Positions 57,901-64,000 of a stretch of 64,000 nucleotides of DNA are shown in pieces. Where the stretch lies: positions 52,134,294 to 52,198,293 of the forward strand of contig CM055104.1 in NCBI GenBank assembly GCA_029204225.1. The letters run 5' to 3'. A model generated the notes under the pieces. That model saw only the letters and a program-made list of their open reading frames with translations. It did no database searches and was not told the origin of the DNA. Numbering within the stretch: position 1 is the stretch's first letter; each line of letters starts with the position of its first letter. Position numbers and translations under genes: made by a program. Origin of the DNA: Diphasiastrum complanatum. Taxonomy: Eukaryota; Streptophyta; Lycopodiopsida; Lycopodiales; Lycopodiaceae.

Positions 57901-60696
57901 TCGAGCATCATAAGAACAAACAATGAAGAGCATCTTCACTCAAGGCTACAAGACTAACAACACCACCTTTGCACGTAGCAGCAACAAAACTGGATTACAA
58001 TAAGCAAACATGAGAATTTAAGCATTACCATCATAAATTCATAGCTTACGAAAAGGGCCCAGAAACTCATTATCCAAACACATAGCTCTAAAAAGAACAT
58101 GGCAATCTTGATGAGAACCAAGGTTGCAGTCCGCGTTCCGGAATGCGATCCGGGATTTCCCATTAGGGTTTCCCGGAACGCAATTTTTTATTTTTTGTAT
58201 AGTTGCCAATATGGGTAACATGTGAAAGGATATCAAAAAAGCAATTGTTATCCAGATCTGATGCTTGGTTTCAGATGGCTGCAGGCTACATTGATTAGAA
58301 ATCTGGACATCAGTAGATGGTTTAAGAAAACTGGCTGCATTTTCATATGGTTTCAGAAATTTGGACATCAGTAGATGGTTTCAGCTATTCCAAAAGAAGT
58401 ATACAATTCCCTCCAGTCTAAGGAAGGCTCCTTCTAACTCTTTCTATCATTTTCTAACAGAAAACGGAATCATTAGATCTGCAAACCATTGGCATCAGAA
58501 CACCATTCAAAACTGATTTCTGATATCTATTGGAAAAGCATGTCCACCATTCAATTATGGTTTAGTTAGTATTAAACTCAAAAAAAGAAAAAAAATGGCC
58601 ACTACTCCTTTTTCCACCAAGAAAAAAAAAAATTGCGATCCGGGTCGCGGATATCTGACGTTCCGGATCACACTATCCGAAACGTTTTTGCAGCGGATCG
58701 CGATCCGCTGCAACTCAGATGAGAACCAGCAAAATCGATACTCGTACCTTTTTAAACACCTCAGCAAAGAAGCTACCAAAGAATCAAGAGCTGCCTACCA
58801 AATTGCACCTTATACCCAAGAAGATCAACTATGAATGTGTACACTTTCAAGCGATGAGAGTGAGATTAAAGTCTGTCATGAGCACACATACGCCTATAGG
58901 CAAATGCACAAATTTTCAACACCTTGATAAGCTCCAATCATAAGCGCACTCATTTATTAAGGAAAGGTCAAATGCTTTTTGCGATTAGCATAGTGATGCT
59001 CCCACCTGAAAGAGACACTGGAGGTACTATTCAGTGCCAAAGTATATCACAATGGCGTGGTAAATCAACTCATGCAAAAAGTGCCTGGTTGTAAGCCCAT
59101 GGCTTGACAATGTGTCCACACCCTTAGTGTGTTGAGTATATGACCTTCCAAGACCTCATCCTTCTATTTATTTTGCTAGCATGACTATTAAGGCCTTACA
59201 ACAAGGGTTTTGGTAGTTGCTTACCATTGCAAACAACAACAAGGCATAGCTCCCAGGACCCAAACCCTCGTCTGCCACAAGTATTTACGTCCTACCAACC
59301 CACTTTTTGCTTGTCAATATGAAAAGATCTAATCAACATGTCCATACAACCCTATTTTCCCACAGCGAGGGTGTCCACTTTTAATTTCTTATGCATTGAT
59401 GATTCTTCTAAGCGATTTGATTCACTTTAGAGTGAAAGTGTGTAACTGTATTAGTCCTCATCCTTATCAACCATCAGCTGTAATCCATATAACAAAGCGT
59501 TAGTCTAATATATTGGGATATCCAAAACATGTTTAAAAAATACAATGTGCAGTAGCTGATACTACTATCAAAGCAGGCCTTATTGTTGAGCTGAATAATA
59601 GCATATTCTTCATGCCTTTTTTATATCACATCCCTATCAGTAATGTGATGTTTATCACATAGTCTTCTCCTTTTGTTTAAATTGGGAATTGTATGATGTT
59701 GGCTAGTACACGATATTAGAGTTCTAATTAGAGTAATATGTAAAATTAAAAGTAAGTGCATGCGTGCATGTGAGATCTTAAGTGAACATTGGTGGGAGAC
59801 CCAACCCAAGCACACTACACATGGGCTGATAGGATATTTGCATAATGGAAAACCCGTTTCAGATGTTTCGAATTCTAATGCTATGTCAAGTCCAAGGGTA
59901 TCAAAGTCAATTATCACACATAAATACAAGATTTAACAAATATTGAATGCCTTTTAAGTTGCTAGTAGCTTCTGGGCATACTTTGATATATGCATCCATC
60001 AGCAAAGGAAGAACATGTAGCTATTAATGAGTGATTTAAGTTTTATGACAAATGTGTGCAATAGGATGCATAGCTGCTCCTATCACATAGATAAGAATGC
60101 TTGTTTGAATATTCTCTTTACTCCTCTAAACATAAGAAAGAATCATAAAACTTAAAGAATCATGCCAAGAAGAGCTTGTTTTATATAACTGATTGTTTAT
60201 CTGTGACAGATCTGATAACTTGCTCCTATATGTATCACAAAAAAGTAAATGCTTTCAGGCTAATCATCAGGTTGAAGTTATTTCACATAGGTTGCTTTCT
60301 TCGTTTTAGTAAACCAAAAGTAATCCTTGATCTTTTCTAACAGGAGTGAGTATGTTTATTCTCAAATGTGCACAATGGTGTTCACCGTGTATGCATGATG
60401 CATGTGTAAGGACTCAGGAGCAAGTCACCTTTCATTATAATGGGAAATTTAATTAGTTGAAAATTGTTTGAACCTGCATGAGTTAGCCACAACTCTCCCA
60501 CTTACAAATATCTGAAACCTCTAGTGCATTCGTTTACTATTTTGCTCATTCTTTGTTGTACATGCAGGTTCCTCCTGGTGAATATCGACTTTCTCCACTC
60601 ACAACCTCAGTGGAAAGTCAAAGTGGACTGATTTTTTCCCCCTCTCACTTAGACATCACTGTCACTGAACCTCTTCTTGATATCCTTTTCTCACAG
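13596..60696 (+). CDS. NOMO: NOMO-like ER membrane protein, partial split gene (13 exons visible)
   Basis: Joining the 13 exons listed separately gives 440 in-frame codons without a stop. Diagnostic stretches in order are [110 protein letters not shown] and [11 protein letters not shown]. These follow the order of plant NOMO proteins such as At3g62360. In animals NOMO has a large luminal array of beta-sandwich repeats and one C-terminal membrane span; it works with nicalin and TMEM147 beside the Sec61 translocon in multipass protein insertion. A matching role in plants is inferred. The signal peptide exon and the C-terminal half are outside the window. Every boundary used is GT-AG and phases agree throughout. 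No exon carries a lesion, so the gene appears functional despite introns of up to 22.6 kb. Confidence 0.93.
13910..14395. mobile_element. Fold-back MITE (hAT-like) with 8-bp target duplication
   Basis: The 8-bp direct repeat GTCTAAAG flanks the element (13902-13909 and 14396-14403). Both ends start CATAG when read inward, and GGTACCGCGG-type palindromes follow on each side. Inside are a (TA)25 tract (13981-14030) and a long GC-rich inverted repeat (about 14037-14340): the left arm has GGGTCCGGGCCGTTTTGCC and the right arm its near-exact complement. The centre alternates A and T runs with GATGCGTCCGG motifs. No protein is encoded. An 8-bp duplication and CA..G ends fit non-autonomous hAT elements. 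It sits in the intron after exon A. Confidence 0.85.
14404..15147. other. Rest of NOMO intron A-B
   Basis: Non-coding. A short run of GTTCCG/GGAAC inverted motifs (about 14510-14570) lies just downstream of the MITE and may be a remnant of another fold-back sequence. Confidence 0.6.
15148..15204 (+). CDS. NOMO: NOMO exon B (19 codons)
   Basis: Reads [19 protein letters not shown]. Acceptor AG at 15146-15147, donor GTATTT from 15205. Phase 0 on both sides. Confidence 0.92.
15985..16205 (+). mobile_element. Truncated LTR related to the LTR at 23752
   Basis: TATGGACTCGGCTCATTATA and the following 190 or so bases match the start of the LTR-like segment at 23752-23950, with shared blocks such as TGCATAAGCA and GGAGGGCACGCTATT. 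The downstream bases (to about 16870) are pyrimidine-rich with AGCGCCCA-type motifs similar to the 24.1-25.0 kb leader, so more of the same element may be present in decayed form. It lies in the NOMO intron between exons B and C. Confidence 0.65.
17142..17206 (+). CDS. NOMO: NOMO exon C (65 bp)
   Basis: Reads [20 protein letters not shown] then Thr, plus two bases of a Gly codon. Acceptor AG at 17140-17141. Donor GTGGGA from 17207, leaving phase 2, which the next exon completes with A. Confidence 0.9.
17395..17576 (+). CDS. NOMO: NOMO exon D (182 bp)
   Basis: Reads [16 protein letters not shown] and ends [10 protein letters not shown]. Acceptor AG at 17393-17394, donor GTAAAA from 17577. The 188-bp intron before it is the shortest in the window. 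It encodes the start of a beta-sandwich repeat. Confidence 0.94.
17577..20891. other. NOMO intron D-E, 3.3 kb
   Basis: Non-coding. A small imperfect hairpin region at about 18646-18712 (GTTTGCGTTC against GAACGCGCAAC, with GAGAAA/TTTCTC inside) follows an A-run. No recognisable transposon protein was found. Confidence 0.6.
20892..20953 (+). CDS. NOMO: NOMO exon E (62 bp)
   Basis: Completes a Gly codon, then reads [20 protein letters not shown]. Acceptor AG at 20890-20891, donor GTAATA from 20954. Matches the G-K-Y-K-L close of a beta-sandwich repeat in NOMO. Confidence 0.91.
21182..21265 (+). CDS. NOMO: NOMO exon F (28 codons)
   Basis: Reads [20 protein letters not shown] and ends EGTVVSQ. 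Acceptor AG at 21180-21181, donor GTACTA from 21266. Phase 0 on both sides. Confidence 0.93.
22205..22364 (+). CDS. NOMO: NOMO exon G (160 bp)
   Basis: Starts [20 protein letters not shown] and ends [13 protein letters not shown] plus one base of a Gly codon. Acceptor AG at 22203-22204, donor GTAAGT from 22365. It is followed by the 22.6-kb intron. Confidence 0.95.
23218..23475 (+). pseudogene. LINE ORF2 C-terminal fragment
   Basis: Across shifting frames this reads [17 protein letters not shown], then [18 protein letters not shown] and [14 protein letters not shown]. These match the C-terminal Cys-rich tail of the LINEs at 48437-48994 and 62561-62929, but on the + strand. Frameshifts break it. 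Downstream bases to about 23750 may be its 3' untranslated part. Confidence 0.72.
23752..24119 (+). mobile_element. 5' LTR-like segment of an LTR retrotransposon
   Basis: It lies immediately upstream of a primer-binding site. A TATAAG box at 23987 could drive transcription. Its first 200 bp recur at 15985-16205. It does not match the 3' LTR-like region at 27873. Exact ends are uncertain: no clean TG...CA pair was fixed. Confidence 0.65.
24124..24135 (+). promoter_or_regulatory. Primer-binding site for initiator tRNA-Met
   Basis: TGGTATCAGAGC is the standard plant LTR-retrotransposon primer-binding site, complementary to the 3' end of initiator tRNA-Met. It follows the LTR-like segment by a few bases. 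Confidence 0.85.
24137..24775 (+). repeat. Tandem repeats in the retrotransposon leader (about 60-75 bp units)
   Basis: The unit contains TTGGTGGAGGCTGTCCAGCG, then CCCTACCACCCATCACTTTC and a T-rich run with CGATTTTT. About five close copies begin near 24148, 24209, 24292, 24359 and 24429. Further degenerate copies follow to about 24775, including a duplicated longer block (24480 and 24657). All reading frames are incidental. Confidence 0.88.
25180..25355 (+). pseudogene. Start of a gag-like ORF, cut and joined to Copia integrase
   Basis: It starts with ATG at 25180 and reads [20 protein letters not shown], then a short amphipathic helix ([18 protein letters not shown]). Its position after LTR, PBS and leader fits the start of gag. 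At about 25355 the sequence switches to Copia integrase in another frame, so the rest of gag and the protease are absent. Confidence 0.55.
25356..27864 (+). pseudogene. Copia (Ty1) pol: integrase, reverse transcriptase, RNase H, broken
   Basis: Integrase starts mid-domain at [19 protein letters not shown] and continues with [18 protein letters not shown] and [15 protein letters not shown], giving the D-D-E residues. The RT carries [27 protein letters not shown] and the active-site box [10 protein letters not shown]. The RNase H end has [11 protein letters not shown] and [10 protein letters not shown]. It is disrupted by stops near 25604 and 25806 and after the acidic patch at 26250, by a frameshift near 26480, and by another near 27400 that splits the [15 protein letters not shown] RNase H motif. 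No capsid or protease region precedes it. All Copia hallmarks are present, so the family call is firm. Confidence 0.93.
27863..28230 (+). mobile_element. Polypurine tract and 3' LTR-like end of the Copia element
   Basis: AGGAGGGAG at 27863-27871 overlaps the pol stop and is a typical polypurine tract. The LTR probably begins TGTTATGGTTTAAG at 27873. The right end is not fixed. No matching 5' copy occurs in the window. 28231-28774 downstream shows nothing recognisable. Confidence 0.65.
28775..29345 (-). pseudogene. hAT transposase fragment, middle part, minus strand
   Basis: On the minus strand it reads [63 protein letters not shown] and [14 protein letters not shown]. These match the segment after the Cys-His motif in copy 1 (11160-11430). 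A non-homologous insert or intron (about 29160-29245) with a 29-bp tandem repeat splits FRTFS from LDLKKP. At about 29345 it abuts a + strand hAT N-terminus, so an inversion joint lies there. Confidence 0.8.
29346..30606 (+). pseudogene. hAT transposase copy 2, N-terminal, core and hATC parts, internally deleted
   Basis: A Pro/Ser-rich leader runs to a TAG at 29914-29916, where the 43.5-kb copy has Trp ([10 protein letters not shown] against SC*RSATRRP). The frame continues with [21 protein letters not shown] deletion of about 75 bp removes the block reading [10 protein letters not shown] in copy 3. The core reads [17 protein letters not shown] and [14 protein letters not shown]. Then a large deletion joins it to [18 protein letters not shown] and [16 protein letters not shown]. 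After an intron-like stretch come hATC residues ([20 protein letters not shown]). The catalytic centre is gone, so the copy cannot be active. Confidence 0.85.
30607..32228 (+). pseudogene. hAT transposase copy 2, long C-terminal tail with AT-hooks
   Basis: Downstream of hATC, an intron-like stretch ending TTGCAG at about 30710 leads into [15 protein letters not shown] and an acidic/Arg-rich coil ([17 protein letters not shown]), then [17 protein letters not shown]. Frameshifts and stops occur between 30980 and 31240. A long Pro-rich stretch (31282-31890) follows. The last open part (to 32228) has two AT-hook-like motifs, [14 protein letters not shown] and [10 protein letters not shown], then an acidic Ser-rich end (SSESEPEH). 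AT-hooks bind AT-rich minor grooves. Fusion to a hAT transposase is inferred from the same order recurring at 34529-36236 and partly at 41013-41724. Confidence 0.75.
32229..32706. other. Non-coding 3' region of the hAT element, left palindrome arm
   Basis: No ORF. The stretch recurs in inverted orientation at 34030-34528 (for instance CATGTTTGGCGGCCAGATGG against its complement), so it belongs to the repeated element between the two convergent genes. Confidence 0.8.
32707..33072 (-). CDS. Small basic coiled-coil protein carried by the hAT element (121 aa, intact)
   Basis: The ORF from ATG (33072) to stop (32707) begins [20 protein letters not shown] and ends [13 protein letters not shown]. 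It is rich in Arg, Glu, Gln and Lys and predicted to be largely helical ([20 protein letters not shown]), with a hydrophobic/Ala-Val-Leu middle and an acidic tail. It converges on the transposase gene. A diverged copy lies at 33664-34029. I do not recognise the family. Conservation of frame between copies over most of its length suggests it was once a real protein; expression is unknown. Confidence 0.55.
   Translation of the reverse strand: MAERIPPRLEGKARRKLEEDVQRHNERHRKQEADIAEMLRQTRQRHQELQIPALAVALALVVELDLDEQIGMNFIRRQLIMVRERAAQRRANQEADRANREAEREQQNNAPDEGKESVEDP
33085..33490. repeat. Short tandem repeats in the palindrome centre
   Basis: 33085-33185 has imperfect 12-bp repeats of CTCTCACAGCCT type. 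33245-33490 has about three diverged units of 75-85 bp marked by GTGCTGCACTCCCATTGG and a GTTGTACCT-type motif. Neither is in the arm homology. 33491-33660 is T/A-rich and featureless. Confidence 0.75.
33664..34029 (+). pseudogene. Diverged inverted copy of the 121-aa coiled-coil ORF
   Basis: Begins [20 protein letters not shown] and ends [13 protein letters not shown], the same length as the ORF at 32707-33072 with about 20 substitutions. A TAG at 33895-33897 replaces a Gln codon (FTRR*LIMG against FIRRQLIM). There are no indels relative to the other copy. Confidence 0.8.
34030..34528. other. Non-coding 3' region of the hAT element, right palindrome arm
   Basis: Reverse-complement counterpart of 32229-32706. 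No ORF. Confidence 0.8.
34529..36236 (-). pseudogene. hAT transposase C-terminal tail, inverted copy
   Basis: Mirror image of 30607-32228. On the minus strand it shows [56 protein letters not shown] and the Pro-rich stretch. [17 protein letters not shown] gives the first AT-hook, and an acidic end follows with an extra TAG. It has fewer frameshifts in the 35478-36104 part than the left copy and shows what that region once encoded. Confidence 0.8.
36241..36548 (+). pseudogene. hATC dimerisation fragment in flipped orientation
   Basis: Reads [16 protein letters not shown], then after an intron-like gap [20 protein letters not shown] and [20 protein letters not shown]. It equals 30300-30606 and is on the + strand, while the rest of the right arm (34529-36236) is on the minus strand. 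The joint is at 36237-36241. It ends abruptly at Gypsy sequence at 36549. Confidence 0.82.
36549..37181 (-). pseudogene. Gypsy integrase, truncated
   Basis: The minus strand begins with the His/Cys zinc-binding region ([20 protein letters not shown], then [11 protein letters not shown]). The catalytic core follows: [35 protein letters not shown], a stop at 36711-36713 in IVSN*DSKF, and [18 protein letters not shown]. The three acidic residues are still visible. The C-terminal chromo-like part is missing, cut at 36549 by hAT sequence. Confidence 0.92.
37203..38731 (-). pseudogene. Gypsy reverse transcriptase and RNase H, broken
   Basis: RT starts near 38731 ([20 protein letters not shown]) and has [13 protein letters not shown] and [20 protein letters not shown] stop near 38366 ([14 protein letters not shown]) is followed by [15 protein letters not shown] and the active-site box [11 protein letters not shown]. 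The connection YLGHIIS...[10 protein letters not shown] is intact. At 37718-37690 the RNase H core is lost: FVVETDV joins almost directly to [17 protein letters not shown], removing about 40 residues. The end of RNase H ([10 protein letters not shown]) remains. The element cannot be active. Confidence 0.93.
38756..39343 (-). pseudogene. Gypsy aspartic protease region
   Basis: A 195-residue frame with the retropepsin active site written as [20 protein letters not shown] (D-D-G where D-S-G or D-T-G is usual) and the second motif [13 protein letters not shown]. It lies between gag and RT, in the order gag-PR-RT-RH-IN. The frame is open but separated from its neighbours by stops. Confidence 0.88.
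39386..40487 (-). pseudogene. Gypsy gag (capsid and zinc knuckle), two broken frames
   Basis: The N-terminal frame (40487-39960) starts [20 protein letters not shown], contains a coiled stretch and reads [20 protein letters not shown], typical of the capsid start. The C-terminal frame (39820-39386) reads [19 protein letters not shown] and ends with the CCHC zinc knuckle [15 protein letters not shown] frame break lies between 39820 and 39960. Confidence 0.9.
40488..41012 (-). other. Gypsy 5' leader or LTR remnant
   Basis: Non-coding, upstream of gag on the minus strand. It contains two similar stretches (CTACCCTCGCTGA near 40816 and 40910) about 95 bp apart. No clear LTR ends or primer-binding site could be fixed. 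hAT sequence resumes at about 41013. Confidence 0.5.
41013..42467 (-). pseudogene. hAT transposase copy 3, C-terminal half and part of the tail
   Basis: From high to low coordinates: [73 protein letters not shown], then a frameshifted hATC ([20 protein letters not shown]). The tail coil [19 protein letters not shown] and [17 protein letters not shown] follow. The copy ends at about 41013 in AQSICI, so it lacks the Pro-rich/AT-hook end and the convergent small ORF. Confidence 0.83.
42468..43600 (-). pseudogene. hAT transposase copy 3, N-terminal and catalytic half
   Basis: The minus-strand frame from 43570 reads [58 protein letters not shown] and [10 protein letters not shown], then shifts frame. 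42780-43040 holds the second catalytic block and Cys-His region with several frameshifts. 42507-42779 reads [17 protein letters not shown] and [16 protein letters not shown]. This is the most complete hAT copy and shows that copy 2 lost its catalytic centre. Confidence 0.85.
43631..43658. repeat. (TA)14 microsatellite
   Basis: Uninterrupted TA units at the 5' side of hAT copy 3. 43659-44029 beyond it is non-coding with nothing recognised. Confidence 0.95.
44030..44340 (+). pseudogene. Gypsy integrase C-terminal fragment
   Basis: Reads [46 protein letters not shown] and, with a disturbed end, [15 protein letters not shown]. This is the post-core integrase region also seen at 63515-63817 (KAWHDRHLRNKDLHLSDQVL). 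It is isolated, lies just before NOMO exon H and ends by 44340. 44341-44966 is intron sequence with nothing recognised. Confidence 0.75.
44967..45082 (+). CDS. NOMO: NOMO exon H (116 bp)
   Basis: Two bases complete the Gly from exon G, then [20 protein letters not shown] and ending VVIAKPFQ. Acceptor AG at 44965-44966, donor GTACAT from 45083. The [12 protein letters not shown] block is strongly conserved in NOMO. Confidence 0.95.
45083..47260. other. NOMO intron H-I, 2.2 kb
   Basis: Non-coding. It includes a 73-bp tandem duplication at 45857-46002. A 108-codon open frame at 45445-45771 shows no recognised motifs and is judged to be chance. Confidence 0.65.
45857..46002. repeat. Tandem duplication, 73-bp unit, two copies
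   Basis: The block containing GTAGAGGACTTTGAAGAGAA and ACATAACCTTCTTGCTCAA is repeated from 45930 with several substitutions. Confidence 0.88.
47261..47389 (+). CDS. NOMO: NOMO exon I (43 codons)
   Basis: Starts [20 protein letters not shown] and ends [10 protein letters not shown]. Acceptor AG at 47259-47260, donor GTATGT from 47390. Phase 0 on both sides. One complete beta-sandwich repeat start. Confidence 0.96.
47390..48180. other. Start of NOMO intron I-J before the LINE
   Basis: Non-coding, AT-rich; nothing recognised. The whole intron runs to 53777 (6.4 kb), of which about 3.7 kb is LINE. Confidence 0.65.
48181..48200. repeat. (GA)10 tract at the 3' end of LINE copy C
   Basis: Directly abuts the LINE 3' end, which reads TTAATAAAG then (CT)n on the minus strand. 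Confidence 0.95.
48201..50910 (-). pseudogene. LINE copy C: reverse transcriptase to C-terminus and 3' end
   Basis: On the minus strand, the linker upstream of RT ([15 protein letters not shown]), then [37 protein letters not shown], motif [20 protein letters not shown] and, after a frameshift near 50160, [13 protein letters not shown] and the active-site box [12 protein letters not shown]. The thumb/linker follows at 48998-49666 ([20 protein letters not shown]). The C-terminal Cys-rich region is near 48995 ([20 protein letters not shown]). The 3' untranslated end finishes AATAAAG at the (GA)10 tract. Several frameshifts make it inactive. Confidence 0.9.
50911..51842 (+). pseudogene. LINE copy C: inverted 5' part (endonuclease)
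   Basis: The same element's upstream portion, but on the + strand, head-to-head with 48201-50910. Across frames it reads [78 protein letters not shown] and [12 protein letters not shown], matching APE of copy A. It ends past the domain ([11 protein letters not shown]). Stops and frameshifts are present. About 55-65 residues of the element are missing at the joint near 50910. Confidence 0.87.
51844..51908. repeat. (GA)n tract at the outer end of LINE copy C
   Basis: About 32 GA units; together with 48181-48200 it brackets the LINE. Confidence 0.95.
51909..53777. other. Rest of NOMO intron I-J
   Basis: Non-coding; nothing recognised. A pyrimidine-rich end leads to the exon J acceptor. Confidence 0.65.
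53778..53849 (+). CDS. NOMO: NOMO exon J (24 codons)
   Basis: Reads [20 protein letters not shown] then NDFM. Acceptor AG at 53776-53777, donor GTAAGG from 53850. Phase 0. Confidence 0.94.
53850..56023. other. NOMO intron J-K, 2.2 kb
   Basis: Non-coding. Short open frames (54628-54852, 54890-55129) show no recognised motifs. Confidence 0.6.
56024..56116 (+). CDS. NOMO: NOMO exon K (31 codons)
   Basis: Starts [20 protein letters not shown] and ends ITVDVAK. Acceptor AG at 56022-56023, donor GTGATG from 56117, the weakest donor in the gene. Phase 0. Confidence 0.93.
56337..56420 (+). CDS. NOMO: NOMO exon L (28 codons)
   Basis: Starts [20 protein letters not shown] and ends TGSFCFE. Acceptor AG at 56335-56336, donor GTAGTG from 56421. 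Phase 0. Confidence 0.94.
56421..58109. other. NOMO intron L-M, first part
   Basis: Non-coding. It contains a small 35-bp tandem duplication at 57602-57671 (ATCATGCTTTAAACATCAAC twice). Nothing else recognised. Confidence 0.65.
58121..58717. mobile_element. Fold-back non-autonomous element with 11-bp target duplication
   Basis: The 11-bp direct repeat GATGAGAACCA lies at 58110-58120 and 58718-58728. Ends read inward share GTTGCAG; the left goes on to CCGCGTTCCGG and the right to CGGATCGCGATCC. The right end carries a perfect 26-bp palindrome (58689-58714) centred on GGATCGCGATCC. Both sides show GCGATCCGG motifs and A/T runs; the middle is ordinary AT-rich sequence. No protein is encoded. 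A 9-11 bp duplication would suit a Mutator-type element, but the family is uncertain. Confidence 0.78.
58729..60567. other. NOMO intron L-M, last part
   Basis: Non-coding; nothing recognised. The intron ends CATGCAG at 60561-60567. Confidence 0.65.
60568..60696 (+). CDS. NOMO: NOMO exon M (43 codons), last in window
   Basis: Starts [20 protein letters not shown] and ends PLLDILFSQ. Acceptor AG at 60566-60567, donor GTACCA from 60697. Phase 0. The next expected NOMO exon was not found before 64000, so this intron is longer than 3.3 kb. Confidence 0.95.
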
Positions 60697-61510
60697 GTAC
60701 CAACATGTGCTGGAAAATCTAAATATGAAAGATAAGTACAGGCCTACTTTTATGTACAGTGTAAACTAAGACATGGATGCATTGTATGTGAATTTGACAA
60801 ATTAGAAGATGCACTTAATAATCTTTCAATTTGGCTCACAATTTTTGAAGACCATGACTTTTTCCATTTATCTGTTACCTAGAAACTTATAAACCAGGGA
60901 GCTCTTTGGTCTAAAAAATTGCTCTCTTAATATAGGAAGCAATGGAAGGTGGATAAAGAAATTTGTTTTTTAGATTACCTTACTTCTGAAGTTAAAAGCA
61001 ATTGAAATCTACTAGTTTCTTGCATGAAAGCATCTTCAAGGTCCCTTAAAATTTGAATGTCTTCAGCCTAAATAGGTGCTCACTTGAAACTCGAATCAAC
61101 AAAGAGGATTTTGTTCTGGAAAACCTTTTGGTAGTTAGACCAACTAGTAACTGTCTCATCAATCTTTTTGTTGAAGATACTGAATGTTCATAACAAATTT
61201 GCTATGTAAGTTGGATCAACAAAGAGGATTTTGTTTTGGCAAACCTTTTGGTAGTTAGACCAACTAGTAATAGTCTCATCAATCTTTTTGTTGAAGATAC
61301 TGAATGTTCATAACAAATTTGCTATGTAAGTTGGAAGCTAATTTTTGCATTTGTTTTGGCTAAAAACACTAACATTTGTTTGGTGAATGTGGAGTGTGAT
61401 TTTTAACTTAATGTAGAATAAGTATCATCGTAGGCTAGCTTTAATGCTTTAGAGAACAATGTACTTATAAATCTCATGAACAAATTTGAGTAAGTTTTAC
61501 TTTGTTTGAG
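60697..61510. other. NOMO intron after exon M, first part
   Basis: Non-coding, holding the 120-bp tandem duplication at 61095-61334. Confidence 0.65.
61095..61334. repeat. Tandem duplication, 120-bp unit, nearly identical copies
   Basis: The unit starting ATCAACAAAGAGGATTTTGT repeats exactly 120 bp later (61215). Only a handful of bases differ, suggesting a recent event. Confidence 0.93.
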
Positions 61511-63235
<1,725 letters not shown>

Positions 63236-63817
63236 TAACAAGACGATATGTAAAATTTTGACTAAGATAGTTGAAACCAATCGTTTTGATTGGGAAACAA
63301 AACTTTTCTCAGCTATTTGGGCTTACCGTACCACCCCGAAGAAAGCCACTGGGTGGGTTACCCCTTTCCACTTAGTATATGGTCAAGAGGCGGTAATGCC
63401 AGTAGAATTCTTAGTCCCATCATTACGAGTCATGGAAGCTTTTTCAACAGATCTCTGTGAAAAAGCTGCAATCGAACAACAACTCAAAGCCAGGCTATTT
63501 ACGTTAGGCCAGTTATGCGAGACGAGACTAATATCTTATCACGCAAACTAGTTAACAAACGACGCCAAAAGGCCTGGCATGATCGTCACCTGCGCAATAA
63601 AGATCTACACTTAAGTGACCAGGTGCTTCTTTATATATTAAAGAAGCACCCCGACAAATCGAAGTTTAGAAGTGAGGGGCCATACGTTATCAATAAAATC
63701 TTTCCTAATGGTGCAGTCCAATTCCAAACATGTGACGGGATACTCCTAGACACTATCGTAAACGGTGGTCGTCTGTGGTGGTATTACGAAGAGTTGTTCT
63801 TTGTTGACCCAATTTAA
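63236..63817 (+). pseudogene. Gypsy integrase C-terminal part, frameshifted
   Basis: Reads NKTICKILTKIVETNRFDWE, AIWAYRTTPKKATGWVTPFH and LVYGQEAVMPVEF, which is the end of the integrase core (the YGxxAV/P motif). After a frameshift near 63530 it continues QKAWHDRHLRNKDLHLSDQV, YVINKIFPNGAVQFQTCDGI and NGGRLWWYYEELF, ending in a stop at 63815-63817. The 5' end is lost in LINE copy E. 63818-64000 is T-rich sequence that may be the start of its 3' region. Confidence 0.88.
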
Positions 63818-64000
63818 CATCTTTTCCCTAGTATATATTTTGCATTTTTATTTATTTTATTAATTTATTTTATTTTCATTCCTTGCTTGTAATTCTCGTT
63901 TTGCATGCCTATTGTTCACCTCGTTCCTTGTTTATACTTCATACAGTTACTTATGTACTTTTTATGAATTTTCTTTTTCCTGAACATACTCATGGGTCAT

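Overview
This window looks like nuclear DNA of a land plant. One split host gene runs left to right through it, and its introns are crowded with degenerate transposable elements. Thirteen exons on the + strand (13596-60696) join in phase into 440 codons. They match the plant NOMO (nodal modulator) family, represented by Arabidopsis At3g62360: a large ER-membrane glycoprotein with repeated beta-sandwich domains. The first exon (signal peptide) and the 3' half of the gene lie outside the window. Introns range from 188 bp to 22.6 kb. Such large, repeat-filled introns suggest a large-genome plant such as a fern, other seed-free vascular plant or gymnosperm. That placement is inference; the species cannot be read from the sequence.

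Layout. 1-4421: two decayed LINE copies in tandem on the minus strand, ending at a GA microsatellite. 4422-10074: AT-rich, no genes, with one 259-bp tandem duplication. 10075-11464: hAT-type (DUF659) transposase pseudogene. 13596-22364: NOMO exons 1-7 as numbered here, with a fold-back MITE (8-bp target duplication) and an LTR fragment in the introns. 22365-44966: a 22.6-kb intron holding a LINE tail, a chimeric LTR/Copia element, a hAT complex arranged as a large palindrome, a decayed Gypsy element, a third hAT copy and a Gypsy integrase scrap. 44967-60696: NOMO exons 8-13. Introns there hold a LINE with an inverted 5' part between GA tracts (48181-51908) and a second fold-back element with an 11-bp target duplication (58110-58728). 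60697-64000: two LINE 3' fragments around a 127-bp GA tract, then a Gypsy integrase tail.

No autonomous intact element was found; nearly all transposon ORFs carry stops, frameshifts or deletions. The points most worth a second look are: (a) repeated contact between LINE ends and (GA)n/(CT)n tracts; (b) a hAT-type element with an AT-hook tail and a small convergent coiled-coil ORF, duplicated as a palindrome of about 5.6 kb; (c) two GC-rich fold-back elements with clear target duplications; (d) an LTR element whose two ends appear to come from different families. No tRNA, rRNA or CRISPR features were seen.
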